In this document: positions 1 to 12,100 of the stretch, in pieces
Numbering within the stretch: the stretch's first letter is position 1
Layout of the letters: the number at the start of each line of letters is the position of its first letter
Source: Chromera velia
Lineage: Eukaryota; Sar; Chromeraceae
Length of the DNA: 46,609 bases
Assembly (NCBI GenBank): GCA_018398765.1
Contig: JAHBMJ010004310.1
Location: forward strand, 35,576 to 82,184
Reading direction: 5' to 3'
Notes under the pieces: generated by a model
Databases searched by the model: none
What the model was told of the DNA's origin: nothing
What the model saw: the letters and a program-made list of their open reading frames with translations, nothing else
Made by a program: the position numbers and the translations under genes

Positions 1-58
1 AGCGCCGCCTGTCCATGCACCTTCCCTTCCAAAGAAAGTCATCTCCCCCCACCCCCAC

Positions 59-658
59 CTCTGCAAAAGTCCCAAGGCCATCACCTGGTTGATCTGTCCA
101 TCAACGTTTCTGTCATTGTTCTGGAACAGAGGGGCGTGAGACACCACAGTGAAGACCTGAGGAGGCACGGAAGAGAAGGAACCAGAGAGGGGGGTACGAC
201 ATTAAATTTCGAATCCAATGAAAGAATTGTGGGTGTTCAATCTGAGGAGGCTCTGAGGGGAATTCAGTTGAGAAGGAAGGGTGCAGGTTCCAGCGTATCC
301 TGCAAATATAGAGGGGCATCGCAGAGGGGCCCTAAAGCATATAGAGTGAAGGGGAGCTAAAGAAACGCCCTGGAGACTCGACCACCATGACTGCATGAGT
401 GCATGGGTCTCTTGACCGACACACAGCCCTGTAGACGGAGTGCTGTCTAGCCTTCCTGCCTACCTGCAGAGCCACGTTTCCCTTGAGGAGCCTGGGGAGG
501 TCTACATGGCCGATGCTGTTCTCCTCGAGGAGTGATCGGTCTCTCCACAAGAGTACATCGCAATGAAGGTCAGACACAAACGGAAGGGAATCGTTGAGCT
601 CCAAGAAAGCTGGAGATGCGCTCCGAATCATCTCCTCTCCGACAAAAAAATCATTCAT
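59..658 (-). CDS. M19 (membrane/renal-type) dipeptidase, N-terminal exons, partial
   Basis: Zinc-dependent M19 dipeptidases hydrolyse dipeptides. Exon 658-464 encodes 65 residues from MNDFF to NVALQ, including LPFVSDLHCD, the HxD zinc-ligand motif, followed by GHVDLPRLLKGNVALQ. It ends in CAG|GTAGG. Exon 156-59 starts after a CTCCTCAG acceptor, in frame (phase 0), and reads VFTVVSHAPLFQNNDRN; it ends at AG|GTGGGG in phase 2. The join NVALQ|VFTVV is the family's usual continuation. The reading frame stays open upstream of the ATG to 850 and encodes a hydrophobic stretch ending FAGLVDWH. M19 proteins with an N-terminal membrane anchor have a similar VDxxxN segment, so the true start may be further upstream. 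The catalytic remainder lies beyond the left edge. This is array copy 1, the only copy directly followed by exon 2. Confidence 0.8.
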
Positions 659-1201
659 GTGCCAATCGACCAATCCAGCAAAGAGTTCCGTCACATAAAC
701 GTACCATGCGAATGCGTCTAACACGAAGAAATAGATGCGAAACTTCGAGCCGCATGCTCTAAACAAAAAACGAAGGAGCATAAGTATAAAAGCTTGGCCA
801 AGTACGACATGCCATATTTTTGCTAGCATTTTCTTCACCAACAAAATCAATAGTCACTTGTGGATCACCCCCAAGCACAAAGAGCCTGCCAGCAGAACAG
901 TCCGAGGAGATGGCAAACGTACACAGCGAAGAGACATCCAAAGCAACAGTCCGACAGACGCTTAATTCACCCCTTCGGATCACTGATAAGAATGGCCAAC
1001 TCACAGTGCATTGGAGAAGTAAGGACCTTTAAGACCTTGTATGCCCAATAATTAGTTTATATAGTCCACTTTTCTTCCGACCGGTTCCACTTATGTCAAA
1101 TTTTGTAATGCATGCGGGACTACTTTTTCCCCTTGCGTGACAAAACACAAAGTTTGTGTACTGCATGCATGCATAGAGTGCTGTCCAGCCTTCCTGCCTA
1201 C

Positions 1202-1396
1202 CTGCAGAGCCACGTTTTCCTTGAGGAGCCTGGGGAGGTCCACATGGCCGATGCTGTTCTCCTCGAGGAGTGATCGGTCTCTCCACAAGAGTGCGTCGCA
1301 ATGAAGGTCAGACACAAACGGAAGGGAATCGTTGAGCTCCAAGAAAGCTGGAGATGCGCTCCGAATCATCTCCTCTCCGACAAAAAAATCATTCAT
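1202..1396 (-). CDS. M19 dipeptidase first-exon copy 2
   Basis: This is array copy 2 of the 65-codon exon, with DLHCD, the GHVDLPRL stretch and the CAG|GTAGG donor intact and no stop between the ATG at 1396 and the donor. Upstream, in the frame that stays open in copies 1, 3 and 5, a TAG at 1444-1442 replaces a Trp codon. If the protein starts at the internal ATG this copy is usable; if it needs the upstream hydrophobic segment it is broken. It may be an alternative first exon spliced to exon 156-59, or a dead duplicate. Confidence 0.6.
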
Positions 1397-1939
1397 GTGC
1401 CAATCGACCAATCCAGCAAAGAGTTCCGTTGCATAAATGTACTATGCGAATGCATTCAACACAAAGAAATAGATCCGAAACTTCGAACTGCATGCTCTGA
1501 ACAAAAAACGAAGGAGCACGAGTATAAAAGCTTGGCCAAGCACGACATGCCACATTTTTGCTAGCATTTTCTTCACCAACAAAATCAATAGTCACTTGTG
1601 GATCGCCCCTAAGCACAAAGAGCCTGCCAGCAGAACAGTCCGAGGAGACGGCAAACGTACACAGCGAAGAGACGTCCAAAGCAACAGTCCAACAGACGCT
1701 TAATTCACCCCTTCGGATCACTGATAAGAATGGCCAACTCACAGTGCATTGGAGAAGTAAGGACCTTCGAGACCTTGTATGCCCAATGATTAGTTTACAT
1801 AGTCCACTTTTCTTCCAACCGGTTCCACTTATGTCAAATTTTGCAATGCATGCGGGACTACTTTTTCTCCTTGCGTGACAAAACACAAAGTTTATGTACT
1901 GCATGCATGCATGGAGTGCTGTCCAGCCTTCCTGCCTAC

Positions 1940-2134
1940 CTGTAGAGCCACGTTTCCCTTGAGGAGCCTGGGGAGGTCTACATGGCCGATGCTGTTCTCT
2001 TCGAGGAGTGATCGGTCTCTCCACAAGAGTGCGTCGCAATGAAGGTCAGACACAAACGGAAGGGAATCGTTGAGCTCCAAAAAAGCTGGAGATGCGCTCC
2101 GAATCATCTCCTCTCCGACAAAAAAATCATTCAT
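1940..2134 (-). CDS. M19 dipeptidase first-exon copy 3
   Basis: This is array copy 3. The exon is fully open and the frame continues upstream to 2326 without a stop, including the hydrophobic leader. The donor is intact; a silent change makes the preceding Leu codon CTA. It could act as an alternative first exon. Confidence 0.62.
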
Positions 2135-2677
2135 GTGCCAATCGACCAATCCAACAAAGAGTTCCGTTGCATAAACGTACCATGCGAATGCGTCCAACAC
2201 GAAGAAATAGATCCGAAACTTCGAGCTGCATGCTCTGAATAAAAAACGAAGGAGCACGAGTATAAAAGCTTGGCCAAGCACGACACGCCACATTTTTGCT
2301 AGCATTTTCTTCACCAACAAAATCAATAGTCACTCGTGGATCGCCCCTAAGCACAAAGAGCCTGCCAGCAGAACAGTCCAAGGAGACGGCAAACGTACAC
2401 AGCGAAGAGACGTTCAAAGCAACAGTCCGACAGACGCTTAATTCACCCCTTCGGATCACTGATAAGAATGGCCAACTCACAGTGCATTGGAGAAGTAAGG
2501 ACCTTCGAGACCTTGTATGCCCAATGATTAGTTTATATAGTCCACTTTTCTTCCAACCGGTTCCACTTATATCAAATTTTGCAATGCATGCGGGACTACT
2601 TTTTCCCCTTACGTAACAAAACACAAAGTTTGTGTACTGCATGCATACATGGAGTGCTGTCCAGCCTTCCTGCCTAC

Positions 2678-2872
2678 CTGCAGAGCCACGTTTCCCTTGA
2701 GGAGCCTGGGGAGGTCCACATGGCCGATGCTGTTCTCCTCGAGGAGTGATTGGTCTCTCCACAAGAGTGCGTCGCAATGAAGGTCAGACACAAACGGAAG
2801 GGAATCGTTGAGCTCCAAAAAAGCTAGAGATGCGCTCCGAATCATTTCCTCTTCAACAAAAAAATCATTCAT
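2678..2872 (-). CDS. M19 dipeptidase first-exon copy 4
   Basis: This is array copy 4. The exon is open from ATG 2872 to the donor, with Pro to Leu and Gly to Glu changes early in the exon. Just upstream, TGA at 2878-2876 replaces the Trp of the VDW motif, separating the exon from its otherwise open upstream leader. Confidence 0.58.
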
Positions 2873-3415
2873 GTGTCAATCGACCAATCCAGCAAAGAGT
2901 TCCGCCATATAAACGTACCATGCGAATGCGTCCAACACGAAGAAATAGATGCGAAACTTCGAGCTGCATGCTCTGAACAAAAAACGAAGGAGCATGAGTA
3001 TAAAAGCTTGGCTAAGCACGACACACCACATTTTTGCTAGCATTTTCTTCACCAACAAAATCAATAGTCACTTGTGGATCGCCCCCAAGCATAAAGAGCC
3101 TGCCAGCAGAACAGTCCGAGGAGACGGCAAATGTACACAGCAAAGAGACGTCCAAAGCAACAGTCCGACAGACGCTTAATTCACCCCTTCGGATCACTGA
3201 TAAGAATGGCCAACTCACAGTGCATTGGAGAAGTAAGGACTTTCGAGACCTTGTATGCCCAATGATTAGTTTACATAGTCCACTTTTCTTCCGACCGGTT
3301 CCACTTATGTCAAATTTTGCAATGCATGCGGGACTACTTTTTCCCCTTACGTGACAAAACACAAAGTTTGTGTACTGCATGCATGCATGGAGTGCTGTCC
3401 AGCCTTCCTGCCTAC

Positions 3416-3610
3416 CTGCAGAGCCACGTTTTCCTTGAGGAGCCTGGGGAGGTCTACATGGCCAATGCTGTTCTCCTTGAGGAGTGATCGGTCTCTCCAC
3501 AAGAGTGCGTCGCAATGAAGGTCAGACACAAACGGAAGGGAATCGTTGAGCTCCAAAAAAGCTAGAGATGCGCTCCGAATCATCTCCTCTCCAACAAAAA
3601 AATCATTCAT
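3416..3610 (-). CDS. M19 dipeptidase first-exon copy 5
   Basis: This is array copy 5. The exon and the upstream leader are fully open (to 3802), and DLHCD and the donor are intact. With copies 1 and 3 it is one of three copies without a nonsense change. Confidence 0.62.
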
Positions 3611-4153
3611 GTGCCAATCGACCAATCCAGCAAAGAGTTCTGTCACATAAATGTACCATGCGAATGCGTCCAACACGAAGAAATAGATGCGAAACTTCGA
3701 GCCGCATGCTCTGAACAAAAAACGAAGGAGCACGAGTATAAAAGCTTGGCTAAGCACGACACGCCACATTTTTGCTAGCATTTTCTTCACCAACAAAATC
3801 AATAGTCACTTGTGGATCGCCCCCAAGCACAAAGAGCCTACCAGCAGAACAGTCCGAGGAGATGGCAAACGTACACAGCGAAGAGACGTCCAAAGCAACA
3901 GTCTGACAGACGCTTAATTCACCCCTTCGGATCACTGATAAGAATGGCCAACTCACAGTGCATTGGAGAAGTAAGGACTTTCAAGACCTTGTATGCCCAA
4001 TGATTAGTTTATATAGTCCACTTTTCTTCCAACCGGTTCCACTTATGTCAAATTTTGCAATGCATGCGGGACTACTTTTTCCCCTTGCGTGACAAAACAT
4101 AAAGTTTGTGTACTGCATGCATGCATGGAGTGCTGTCCAGCCTTCTTGCCTAC

Positions 4154-4348
4154 CTGCAGAGCCACGTTTTCTTTGAGGAGCCTGGGGAGGTCCACATGGC
4201 CGATGCTGTTCTCCTCGAGGAGTGATCGGTCTCTCCACAAGAGTGCGTCGCAATGAAGGTCAGACACAAACAGAAGGGAATCGTTGAGCTCCAAAAAAGC
4301 TGGAGATGCGCTCCGAATCATCTCTTCTCTGACAAAAAAATCATTTAT
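4154..4348 (-). pseudogene. M19 dipeptidase first-exon copy 6, start lost
   Basis: This is array copy 6, furthest from exon 2. The ATG used in the other copies is ATA here, and a TAA at 4354-4352 replaces the VDW Trp two codons upstream. Translation could only begin at the internal EEM methionine. The donor, GCAGGTAGGCAAG, is still usable. Confidence 0.5.
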
Positions 4349-4866
4349 GTGTTAATCGACCAATCCAGCAAAGAGTTCCGTCACATAAACGTACCATGCG
4401 AATGCGTCTAACACGAAGAAATAGATCCAAAACTTCGAGCCGCATGCTCTGAACAAAAAATGAAGGAGCATGAGTATAAAAGCTTGGCCAAGCACGACAC
4501 ACCACATTTTTGCTAGCATTTTCTTCACCAACAAAATCAATAGTCACTTGTGGATCGCCCCTAAGTACAAAGAGCCTGCCAGCAGAACAGTCCGAGGAGA
4601 TGGTAAACGTACACAGCGAAGAGACGTCCAAAGCAACAGTCCGACAGACACTTAATTCACCCCTTCGGATCACTGATAAGAATGGCCAACTCACAGTGCA
4701 TTGGAGAAGTAAGGACCTTCGAGACCTTGTATGCCCAATGATTAGTTTACATAGTCCACTTTTCTTCCGACCGGTTCCACTTATGTCAAATTTTGCAATG
4801 CATGCGGGACTACTTTTTCCCCTTGCGTGACAAAACACAAAGTTTGTGTACTGCATGCATGCATGG

Positions 4867-5235
4867 CATTGCATGCGTAGAGTACATGCAGTGCGTGTAG
4901 TCCGCGAAATACCTATAGCTCGATCGGCGCGCAATGCTCTCGATGGACACATGCATGCGCGCCCACTCTAAAAGAAATAACACCGATACAGCTCTGTATG
5001 CGCAGAATGGCAGCTCAAATTTTAAAATCCGGACCCCTTAAATGAGTCGAATGGGCGTTCCCTTCAATGAAGGAGCTCTCTTCTTCCCCTCCCTTCGTCG
5101 ACAAACAATCGAAGTCTTCGCCAAGAGCCGCTTGCACCAGTAGACGGAGTCAAGTGGAGGACGAGCGCACTGCGCAGTCTGACATGCAACTGTTGCTTGA
5201 AATGTTCCAACATGCACTACAATCACATGCGTAAA
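4867..5235. other. Spacer between dipeptidase array and giant gene
   Basis: This is unique sequence after the last array unit. It begins with further GCATGC-type motifs (about 4855-4875 and 4950-4962) and ends at the chosen start of the multidomain gene. It would hold the upstream regions of two divergently oriented genes. No defined promoter element beyond the GCATGC motifs is supported. Confidence 0.4.
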
Positions 5236-6491
5236 ATGTACCGTTCCTCTCCCACAGGTCTCTTGAGGCGCTGTCTAACTCTTCTTTTACTGATCTGTAC
5301 ATCAATGTCTCAGCCCTTCGATACGGGAAGAGTGCAGGCAGACCACAACTGGAGATGGGTCTCTTTGAGAGAGTCTTTCTCCAACCCCGCAGTAATTGTA
5401 ACAAAAACAACTTTTGGAAATCCCGACTCTCTGATTCGCACTCGGAACATCAACGGAACGGGGTTCGAGGTCAGGGTGGATACATACGAGTCAAGAGCTT
5501 TCGTTTATGACGATGTTGACTACGTTGTCTACGACACAGGGGGCAATTACACAACAGATTCTGGCAGCTTGATCGAGGTGATGACTTTCACTGCCACTTC
5601 CAGTTGGCAAACTTTTGCTTATCCAACCTCCCGGTCGGCCTCTCCTGTGGTGGTGTGTCACGTACAGTCATATGTCGATATCGGATTCAAACTGGTCCGA
5701 GTCGATGACATCACCACCAGCAATTTTAAAGCGATGGTTGACCGTGACAAATCAAACCAAGGCACTAAAAACCCCGAGACGGTGGGATGTCTTGTGTCTG
5801 AACGCATCAACAGTCCGGAAACTTTCAAAGACAGAGGGGTGATTGCGAGGATACAGACAAATGTGAAACACAATTGGCTCAACTTGGCCGACCTGCCGGC
5901 TTCGCAAGTCGGTGCGAACTTTCAAAGACCCTCCTTCGCAGGAGCACTGTCCTCCTTCAAGGGCGGTGACCCTGCAGTGGCATTCTTCCGACCCACATCT
6001 GATGTCAGTGGCAACATCTGTGTAGAACTGTTGTGTTTCACCAGCCTCGTTCCCTTTGCTTGTCGGAGATCTGCTGCCCTTTTCGCTTTGCCGTGTGATG
6101 AATATTACTGTTGACATCCTTTCTTGTCATCTTCACATTTTCCCTCCTGTGTTTCCTACTTCTTCATTTTTCAACCTACTGCCCACCCTTCAGTCAACAG
6201 TTCCTACTACTACTTAATTTGGTCAACAGTTCCAGCTTGACAATTCACTGAAAGTGGCCCCGCTCCCTTTCGCTTGTGCGTTCTTCTCTCCCACGTGCTC
6301 TTGTGCTCTGTCTGAAGCCCCAAACAATGCTGCAAACAAACAAGTAATCCCAAACACCGTTTGTTGCCTTGCATGATTTGTGTTGCAGCCTGAAGTGATG
6401 CAGACAGCAGTGATCGAGGACCTCTCGACGGACGGGGGCACACACACAAACGAAGAAGTGCACTACCTCGCATTTGACCTTGTGCCTTCAG
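5236..6491 (+). CDS. Exons 1-2: signal peptide and H-type-lectin-like modules
   Basis: After a hydrophobic leader ([15 protein letters not shown]) come three related beta-sandwich-like segments. Repeat 1 has the pattern F.NPAVIV and [15 protein letters not shown]; repeat 2 has SPVVVCHVQ and [11 protein letters not shown] ending ETVGCLV; repeat 3 has [11 protein letters not shown] and, in exon 2, [15 protein letters not shown]. These patterns match the H-type-lectin-like modules of secreted adhesion proteins, so sugar binding is possible. Exon 2 (6389-6491) was found by translation: acceptor TGTTGCAG, donor G|GTCTGT, phase 1, as the EGF exons require. The exon 1 donor is probably at 6003 (gtcagt); 6021 is an alternative. 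Confidence 0.65.
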
Positions 6492-6795
6492 GTCTGTCAA
6501 ACACGAAATGGAGAAAGAATTCAAAGACCAGACAGACCAACTTGAATTGAAAGGAAACCGAAGAATTCACATGACGGAGTCTGTTCCCTTCGTTTTTGTT
6601 GAAAAGACTACTTGCTCATTGGAACAGCATCATTTGGTCTGCTTGCTTCCTGCCTGGTGTCGTGTTGCCCTTCCCTTCTTGTTCCGAGAGCCAAAACCCA
6701 TTGTTAGTCTCCACTCTTCTTCTCAAATCTGCATGTCTGTTTCTGTCCACCCCCGATTTCTGAGTGCCGCGCGCATGCACAAGCGCGTGTGTGTA

Positions 6796-6839
<44 letters not shown>

Positions 6840-8019
6840 TATGTGTGTATGTGTGTATGTGTGTATGTGTGTGTGTGTGTGTGTGTAGATGTAAAACCGA
6901 ATGAATCTGTCTGGTCTGCGAGTCTGCATGTGCAGGAGTAGACGAGTGCACAGACAGCACGTACCCGCATAACTGCGACCCCACCCACGCAGTCTGTTCG
7001 GACATCGACCTCTCCTTCCTCTGCACCTGCAACCAGGGCTACGCAGATCCTTCTGGACTGGGGACCGACTGCGCAGGTGAGCAGAGAAGTAGACTAGACA
7101 AACTATATACCGGACAGAAAAAAAGACGGATCTTCACTCCTGTGTGACACGAGATTTCAGAGGAAGAGGGAAGCTGAGAAAAGAAAAATGTGCAAAGGGG
7201 GACAGATCCAGTCACCGTCTCTTCTTGTCTGTCAAATATGTTGTGCCCACCTCGGTTCTTACTGTTCGTATTAATACAACTGCATGTGAGACTGATGATT
7301 TATCTTCACGTGATTTGGCTGCTTTTTGTCTCTGCTTTCGACCCTTCACGCTGCAGATGTCGACGAGTGTCCCACGAACGTCCACAATTGTGACTCCGGT
7401 GCCTCGTGTACAAATTCAGAGGCATCCTTCTCTTGCAGCTGCAACGACGGGTTTTTGGGTAGCGGCATTGTCTGCACGAGTAAGTCAGTAGGTGAGAGTA
7501 TTCATAATCTCAGGTGTGAAAGGGGAAAGGCTGACAAAAAGAAATAAAAGGGTTTCGTCTCTCCATCGCGTTTTCTTTCTGCCTTCTCATTTCAGATCGA
7601 GTGGTCTCTCCGAAAACTTCATTCATCCAAAGAGATTATTAATACAGACAGACAGACAGACAGAAAGACAGATTTGTCGTTTCAGAGTTTTGGGATTTTC
7701 GGATTTCAAGGCCCCTAGCTGCCATTCTAAAATGGTTTGCACATTGACTTCAGGACAAAGACGAACTTTCTTTTTCAATGTCTGTCATTCACGGGAGGGA
7801 CAGTTGCCACCTGCAAGTCAGAATTCTGCTTTGTCTTCTTCAACTTTCTGCGTCCATCTTCTTTGTGTGCATGTGCAGACATCGACGAGTGCACGACGGG
7901 TACCCACAATTGTAACTCCAACGGTGCGTGCACGGACACTGCGGGGTCCTTTTCTTGTGGGTGCAACGGCGGGTACAGCGGCGATGGGGTCACGTGCACA
8001 GGTCGGCAGATGAAGAAGC

Positions 8020-8052
<33 letters not shown>

Positions 8053-8102
8053 CAGATAGAAAATGAGCGAAACTAAGAGAGTGGCGGGAGAGGTGGCGGA
8101 GG

Positions 8103-8139
<37 letters not shown>

Positions 8140-9105
8140 TTCTACGAGTGATGCCGGCTTTCTTTCCGCCGTTCCCGAAGTGATTTCACTGCTCTGTTTG
8201 TTTCACCACCGAGTGGTCATGTGCTCGGCAAATTCGGCTTCTGTCTGACTGTCTCCCGACTTTTCAACTCTTGTCTTTGTGGTCCTTCTAGCTTCTTTAT
8301 GTGTCTCTCTTCTCTTCTCTTCCTTGTCCTGTCTGCCTGCAGACATCGACGAGTGCAGCGTGAATGTCCACGACTGTCACACTAACGCCGCTTGTGCAAA
8401 CTCTGTCGGGAGCTTCTCATGCATATGCAACGATGGGTGGTCTGGCAGTGGGGTGAGCTGTGCAGGTCAGTTAGCAGCAAGCGAGTGAGTCAGAAGGGTT
8501 TGATGGTTCTTTTAAGAAGACGACGAAAAGAAAAGAACATGCACAGCATTATTTCGAACGAGCGGATGTGGATTTCGAGTTGGATCGACGGAACTGGAGA
8601 GGACGTGACGCCACCCAACTGAAGGAAAACCGTTTCAGAGGTTGTCCCCCCCCGCTGTGTTCTCTCTACCTCGCCTCAGCTTCCTGCATGTGCACAGCCT
8701 GGAAGACGGAACAGAACTTGCCTCTACGATCCTGCCAGGTTCACATCGCGAGTAGATTTACGGATACACATTGCAGACCCATCCTATTCGTCCTTCCTCC
8801 CTCTTTTTTTCAGATGTTGACGAGTGCAGCACGAACGTCCACAATTGTCACGGGAATGCAACCTGCTCGGATAATGACGGGAGCTTCACTTGTTTATGTA
8901 ACGTCGGACACAGTGGGACAGGGCTCTCGTGCATCAGTCAGTTAGTAGACTTCCCGTGCGCTTTTTGCCGAATTTACTGATGTCGTGGTGTGACAAAACC
9001 AAACATACTCTCGCTTGCTCTTTCTGACTAGGATGTCCTCTCTGTTTTGCTTTTTGGCTTTTCAGGACTGGCATCTTACTTTTCACTCGCTGACCATGGC
9101 CGTCC

Positions 9106-9143
<38 letters not shown>

Positions 9144-12100
9144 CGATGCATGCAGATGCGGACGAGTGCGCCGGCATCGCCCATGATTGCCACACGGATG
9201 CAGCGTGTTTGGACAACCATGGGAGCTTCTCGTGTCTGTGTAACTCGGGTTACTCAGGCTCTGGTGTCGTCTGCACAAGTGAGTCCCTGTAGGTGACTGA
9301 ACATGGTTGCATGGTCTTCAGGCTGCAGCGTACATCGACTTCATTTCATTTCTAGATCGATTGCACTGTGAGTTCATCCCTACGTGAAGGAGAAGAATGC
9401 TTGGCGGGTCTCTCAGAAAAGTTTGGCACCTTGCCGCTGTGTTCCGCATGACTTCATCTGTGTATCGATTGACTTGTTCACCTTCTTGCATCGCTTTGCC
9501 TTTCTTGCAGACGTGGACGAGTGCGCTGGCAGCACTCACAACTGCCACACAAGTGCCTCGTGCTCTGACAGTGCGGGCAGTTTTGCTTGCTCGTGCAACG
9601 ATGGGTGGTCGGGGAGTGGGATTTCGTGTGCAAGTGAGTGTTTTTTTTTTTTAATCTTTTAAGTTTCTTTCTGATTCCCAAAAGACGCTGTACGAGAATA
9701 TTTTGAAAAAATCTCTTTTGGAGTCGGTATGAAAACCTGAGTTCTCCTCCATTTGCAAGATGATACATGGGAGTTCATTTGAAGCGAGTGAATTTCAGCC
9801 GCTTCCTCATTTTCTCATGACTCTTCGTGGTGCTTTGCTGTGTTTTTTTTCTCTTCTCCTTCATGTACTTCGCAGACGTCGACGAGTGTACGACCAACGT
9901 CCACAATTGTGACGCAAGCGCAGAGTGTACAGACACTGCGGGTTCCTTTACATGCTTTTGCAACACCGGATTCAATGGCAATGGCGTCTCTTGCACAGGT
10001 GTGTTGGAGAGCTGCAAGTGTCGTTGATGAGTCTCCTCAAGTCACCTTTTCTCATTGTTGCACTCAGTCTTGACACTTCCATGTCCTCCACATTAAATGG
10101 TGAAGTCATTCTTCTCACAGGTGTCGTTCTGTCGACCGCTGCCTTTCACTCATTTCATATGGATACAACAGATCTCACACATGTGTTGAAATGGAAATCT
10201 CCGTAGGCGCAATTGAGAGCCGCCCCCATACTCTCTCTGGCTTTGCACTGTGCCTTCCTTTTCTGCAGACGACGATGAGTGTACCGCCTCAACCGACAAC
10301 TGCCACTCGAACGCTGGGTGCACCAACACAGTTGGATCGTTCACCTGTGCGTGCAACGCCGGATTCAGTGGAGGCGGCATTGCATGCTCCAGTGAGTCAG
10401 TCAGGCCGACTGTAACGAATCTGCCAAGTGCCTCCCTTTCCCTCTCTTGCTCTCTGTTGAGAAAGCAGGTCTGTCTCTGCAAGGATCCTTCACTCTTCAA
10501 AGAACGACGGCACTCAATCACTTGCGTCTCTTGTTCAAAGTATGTCTCCGGTAGAATTTCACCACATCATTTGTCGGCCTCGCAGATGCCGACGAGTGCA
10601 CGACCAACGTCCACAATTGTGACACCAGCGCAGAGTGTACAGACACTGCCGGTTCCTTTACCTGTTCTTGCAACACCGGGTTCAGTGGAAATGGAATCTC
10701 TTGCACAGGTGGGGGATAGAGAGGAAGTGCCCAATCGGGTTGCATCACAACTGTACTTTTCTTTTGGTCTTGGATGCAGTGGTGTCACTTCATCCGCCGC
10801 GACTCCGATCCTGATTGTTGAATTCATTACTTTTAAGAAAAAAAAAATCCGGGGAGGCGAACACATATAGCTGCAATCATTTTCATCCGCATTCTCGCAA
10901 GAAGAGGGAAGCAAGTTTTCACAAATGGGCGCGAACAATTCGCTGTTTTTGTTTTCGTCCTTAGCTCCCTGTATGCTGTGCCTTTCATTTCCTTTCGTCT
11001 GCAGACGAAGATGAGTGTACAGCCTCGACCGACAACTGCCACTCGAACGCTGATTGCACCAACACAGTCGGATCTTTCACCTGTGCGTGCAACACCGGAT
11101 TCAGTGGGGATGGTCTGACATGCTCAAGTCAGTCACTCGGCTTAATTATTTTGTGTCTCTTTCGAACAAACAGGTGTTCCCTCAGTCTTTCCTTTTCTTC
11201 ATGACATCATCCACTTTTTTGCTTCCCCCTTTCTGTAGAAAACTGCCTTGGAAGCCCCATTGCATGATTGAGTGGGATCGCATCTCAGGTCACTTGTCGA
11301 TTTGACCTTCTTTTTTTTTGCTGTGCAGACGTCAACGAGTGCGTAACAAACGTCCACGACTGCGATGCCAACGCAAACTGCACTGACACTTCAGGATCCT
11401 TCACTTGCTCTTGCAACACAGGCTTCAGTGGCAACGGAGTCACTTGCACAGGTCAGGGGTCATAAGCCCCGTCTCCTTGCAGCTGTTTCTTTTTTCACTT
11501 GCGTCACTGACAGGCACACCTCATGCAGGGACATGTTTGGGGTGTGTTTTTGCGGACCCAAAATTACTCTTTCCTCCCAGCTTCCCTTTGACTTCAGTTA
11601 TCCTCCACGCGACTTCCTTTTCTCTCTGCAGACGACGACGAGTGCTTCAACTCCGATGCCAACTGCCATTCCAACGGGACATGTGCGAACACTCTGGGCA
11701 CCTTCTCCTGCACGTGCAACTCAGGCTTCTCTGGGGACGGGATCACGTGCACAAGTCAGCAGCCTGGCTGGTCTACATATCCCCATATTCATCTGCATGT
11801 GATCTTTTTCGCCTCATGCATGAGCCTGCCCAGAGCACCCACCCCAGCTGTTTGTGCAAAGTCAAGTGCGTGCTCAAGTTGACATCACATGCATTGATTG
11901 TTCGCGTCGTTCCGCATTTGTTTTTCCTGTCGCTGCAGGCAACGACGAGTGCGTTCTGGGCACTCACAACTGCGACGCAAATGCCACCTGCACGGATTCG
12001 CCTGGATCCTTCTTGTGTGCTTGCAATTCCGGGTTTGTGGGGGACGGTGTGTCTCTGTGTGACTTGGATGAGTGTCTGACAGCAGCTGCAGACAACTGCC

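Larger units (their letters stand above)
438..4866 (-). repeat. Six-unit tandem array, 738-bp period
   Basis: Landmarks such as the exon donor, a TATAAAAG string and a TGCATGCA cluster recur every 738 bp with no net length change over six units (for example ggagtgctgt near 438, 1175, 1913, 2651, 3389 and 4127). Similarity starts near 438 and stops near 4866, so the array holds almost exactly 6.0 units. Units differ by scattered substitutions, mostly transitions. 738 is divisible by three. Each unit carries one M19 dipeptidase coding exon on the minus strand with its donor, plus about 500 bp of upstream sequence, so each unit looks like a promoter-plus-first-exon cassette. The plus-strand ORFs in the array are shadows. 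Confidence 0.95.

Noticed and set aside
1389-2777. 216-codon minus-strand ORFs recurring in the array
   Set aside because: They are in a different frame from the M19 exon motif and run through the splice donor; only the DLHCD frame matches a known family.
438-4866. CRISPR-like or satellite interpretation of the array
   Set aside because: The unit is 738 bp, has no spacer/repeat structure and contains a coding exon; the genome is eukaryotic.
6508-6888. 126-codon ORF ending in Cys/Val repeats
   Set aside because: It is intron sequence running into the GT microsatellite.
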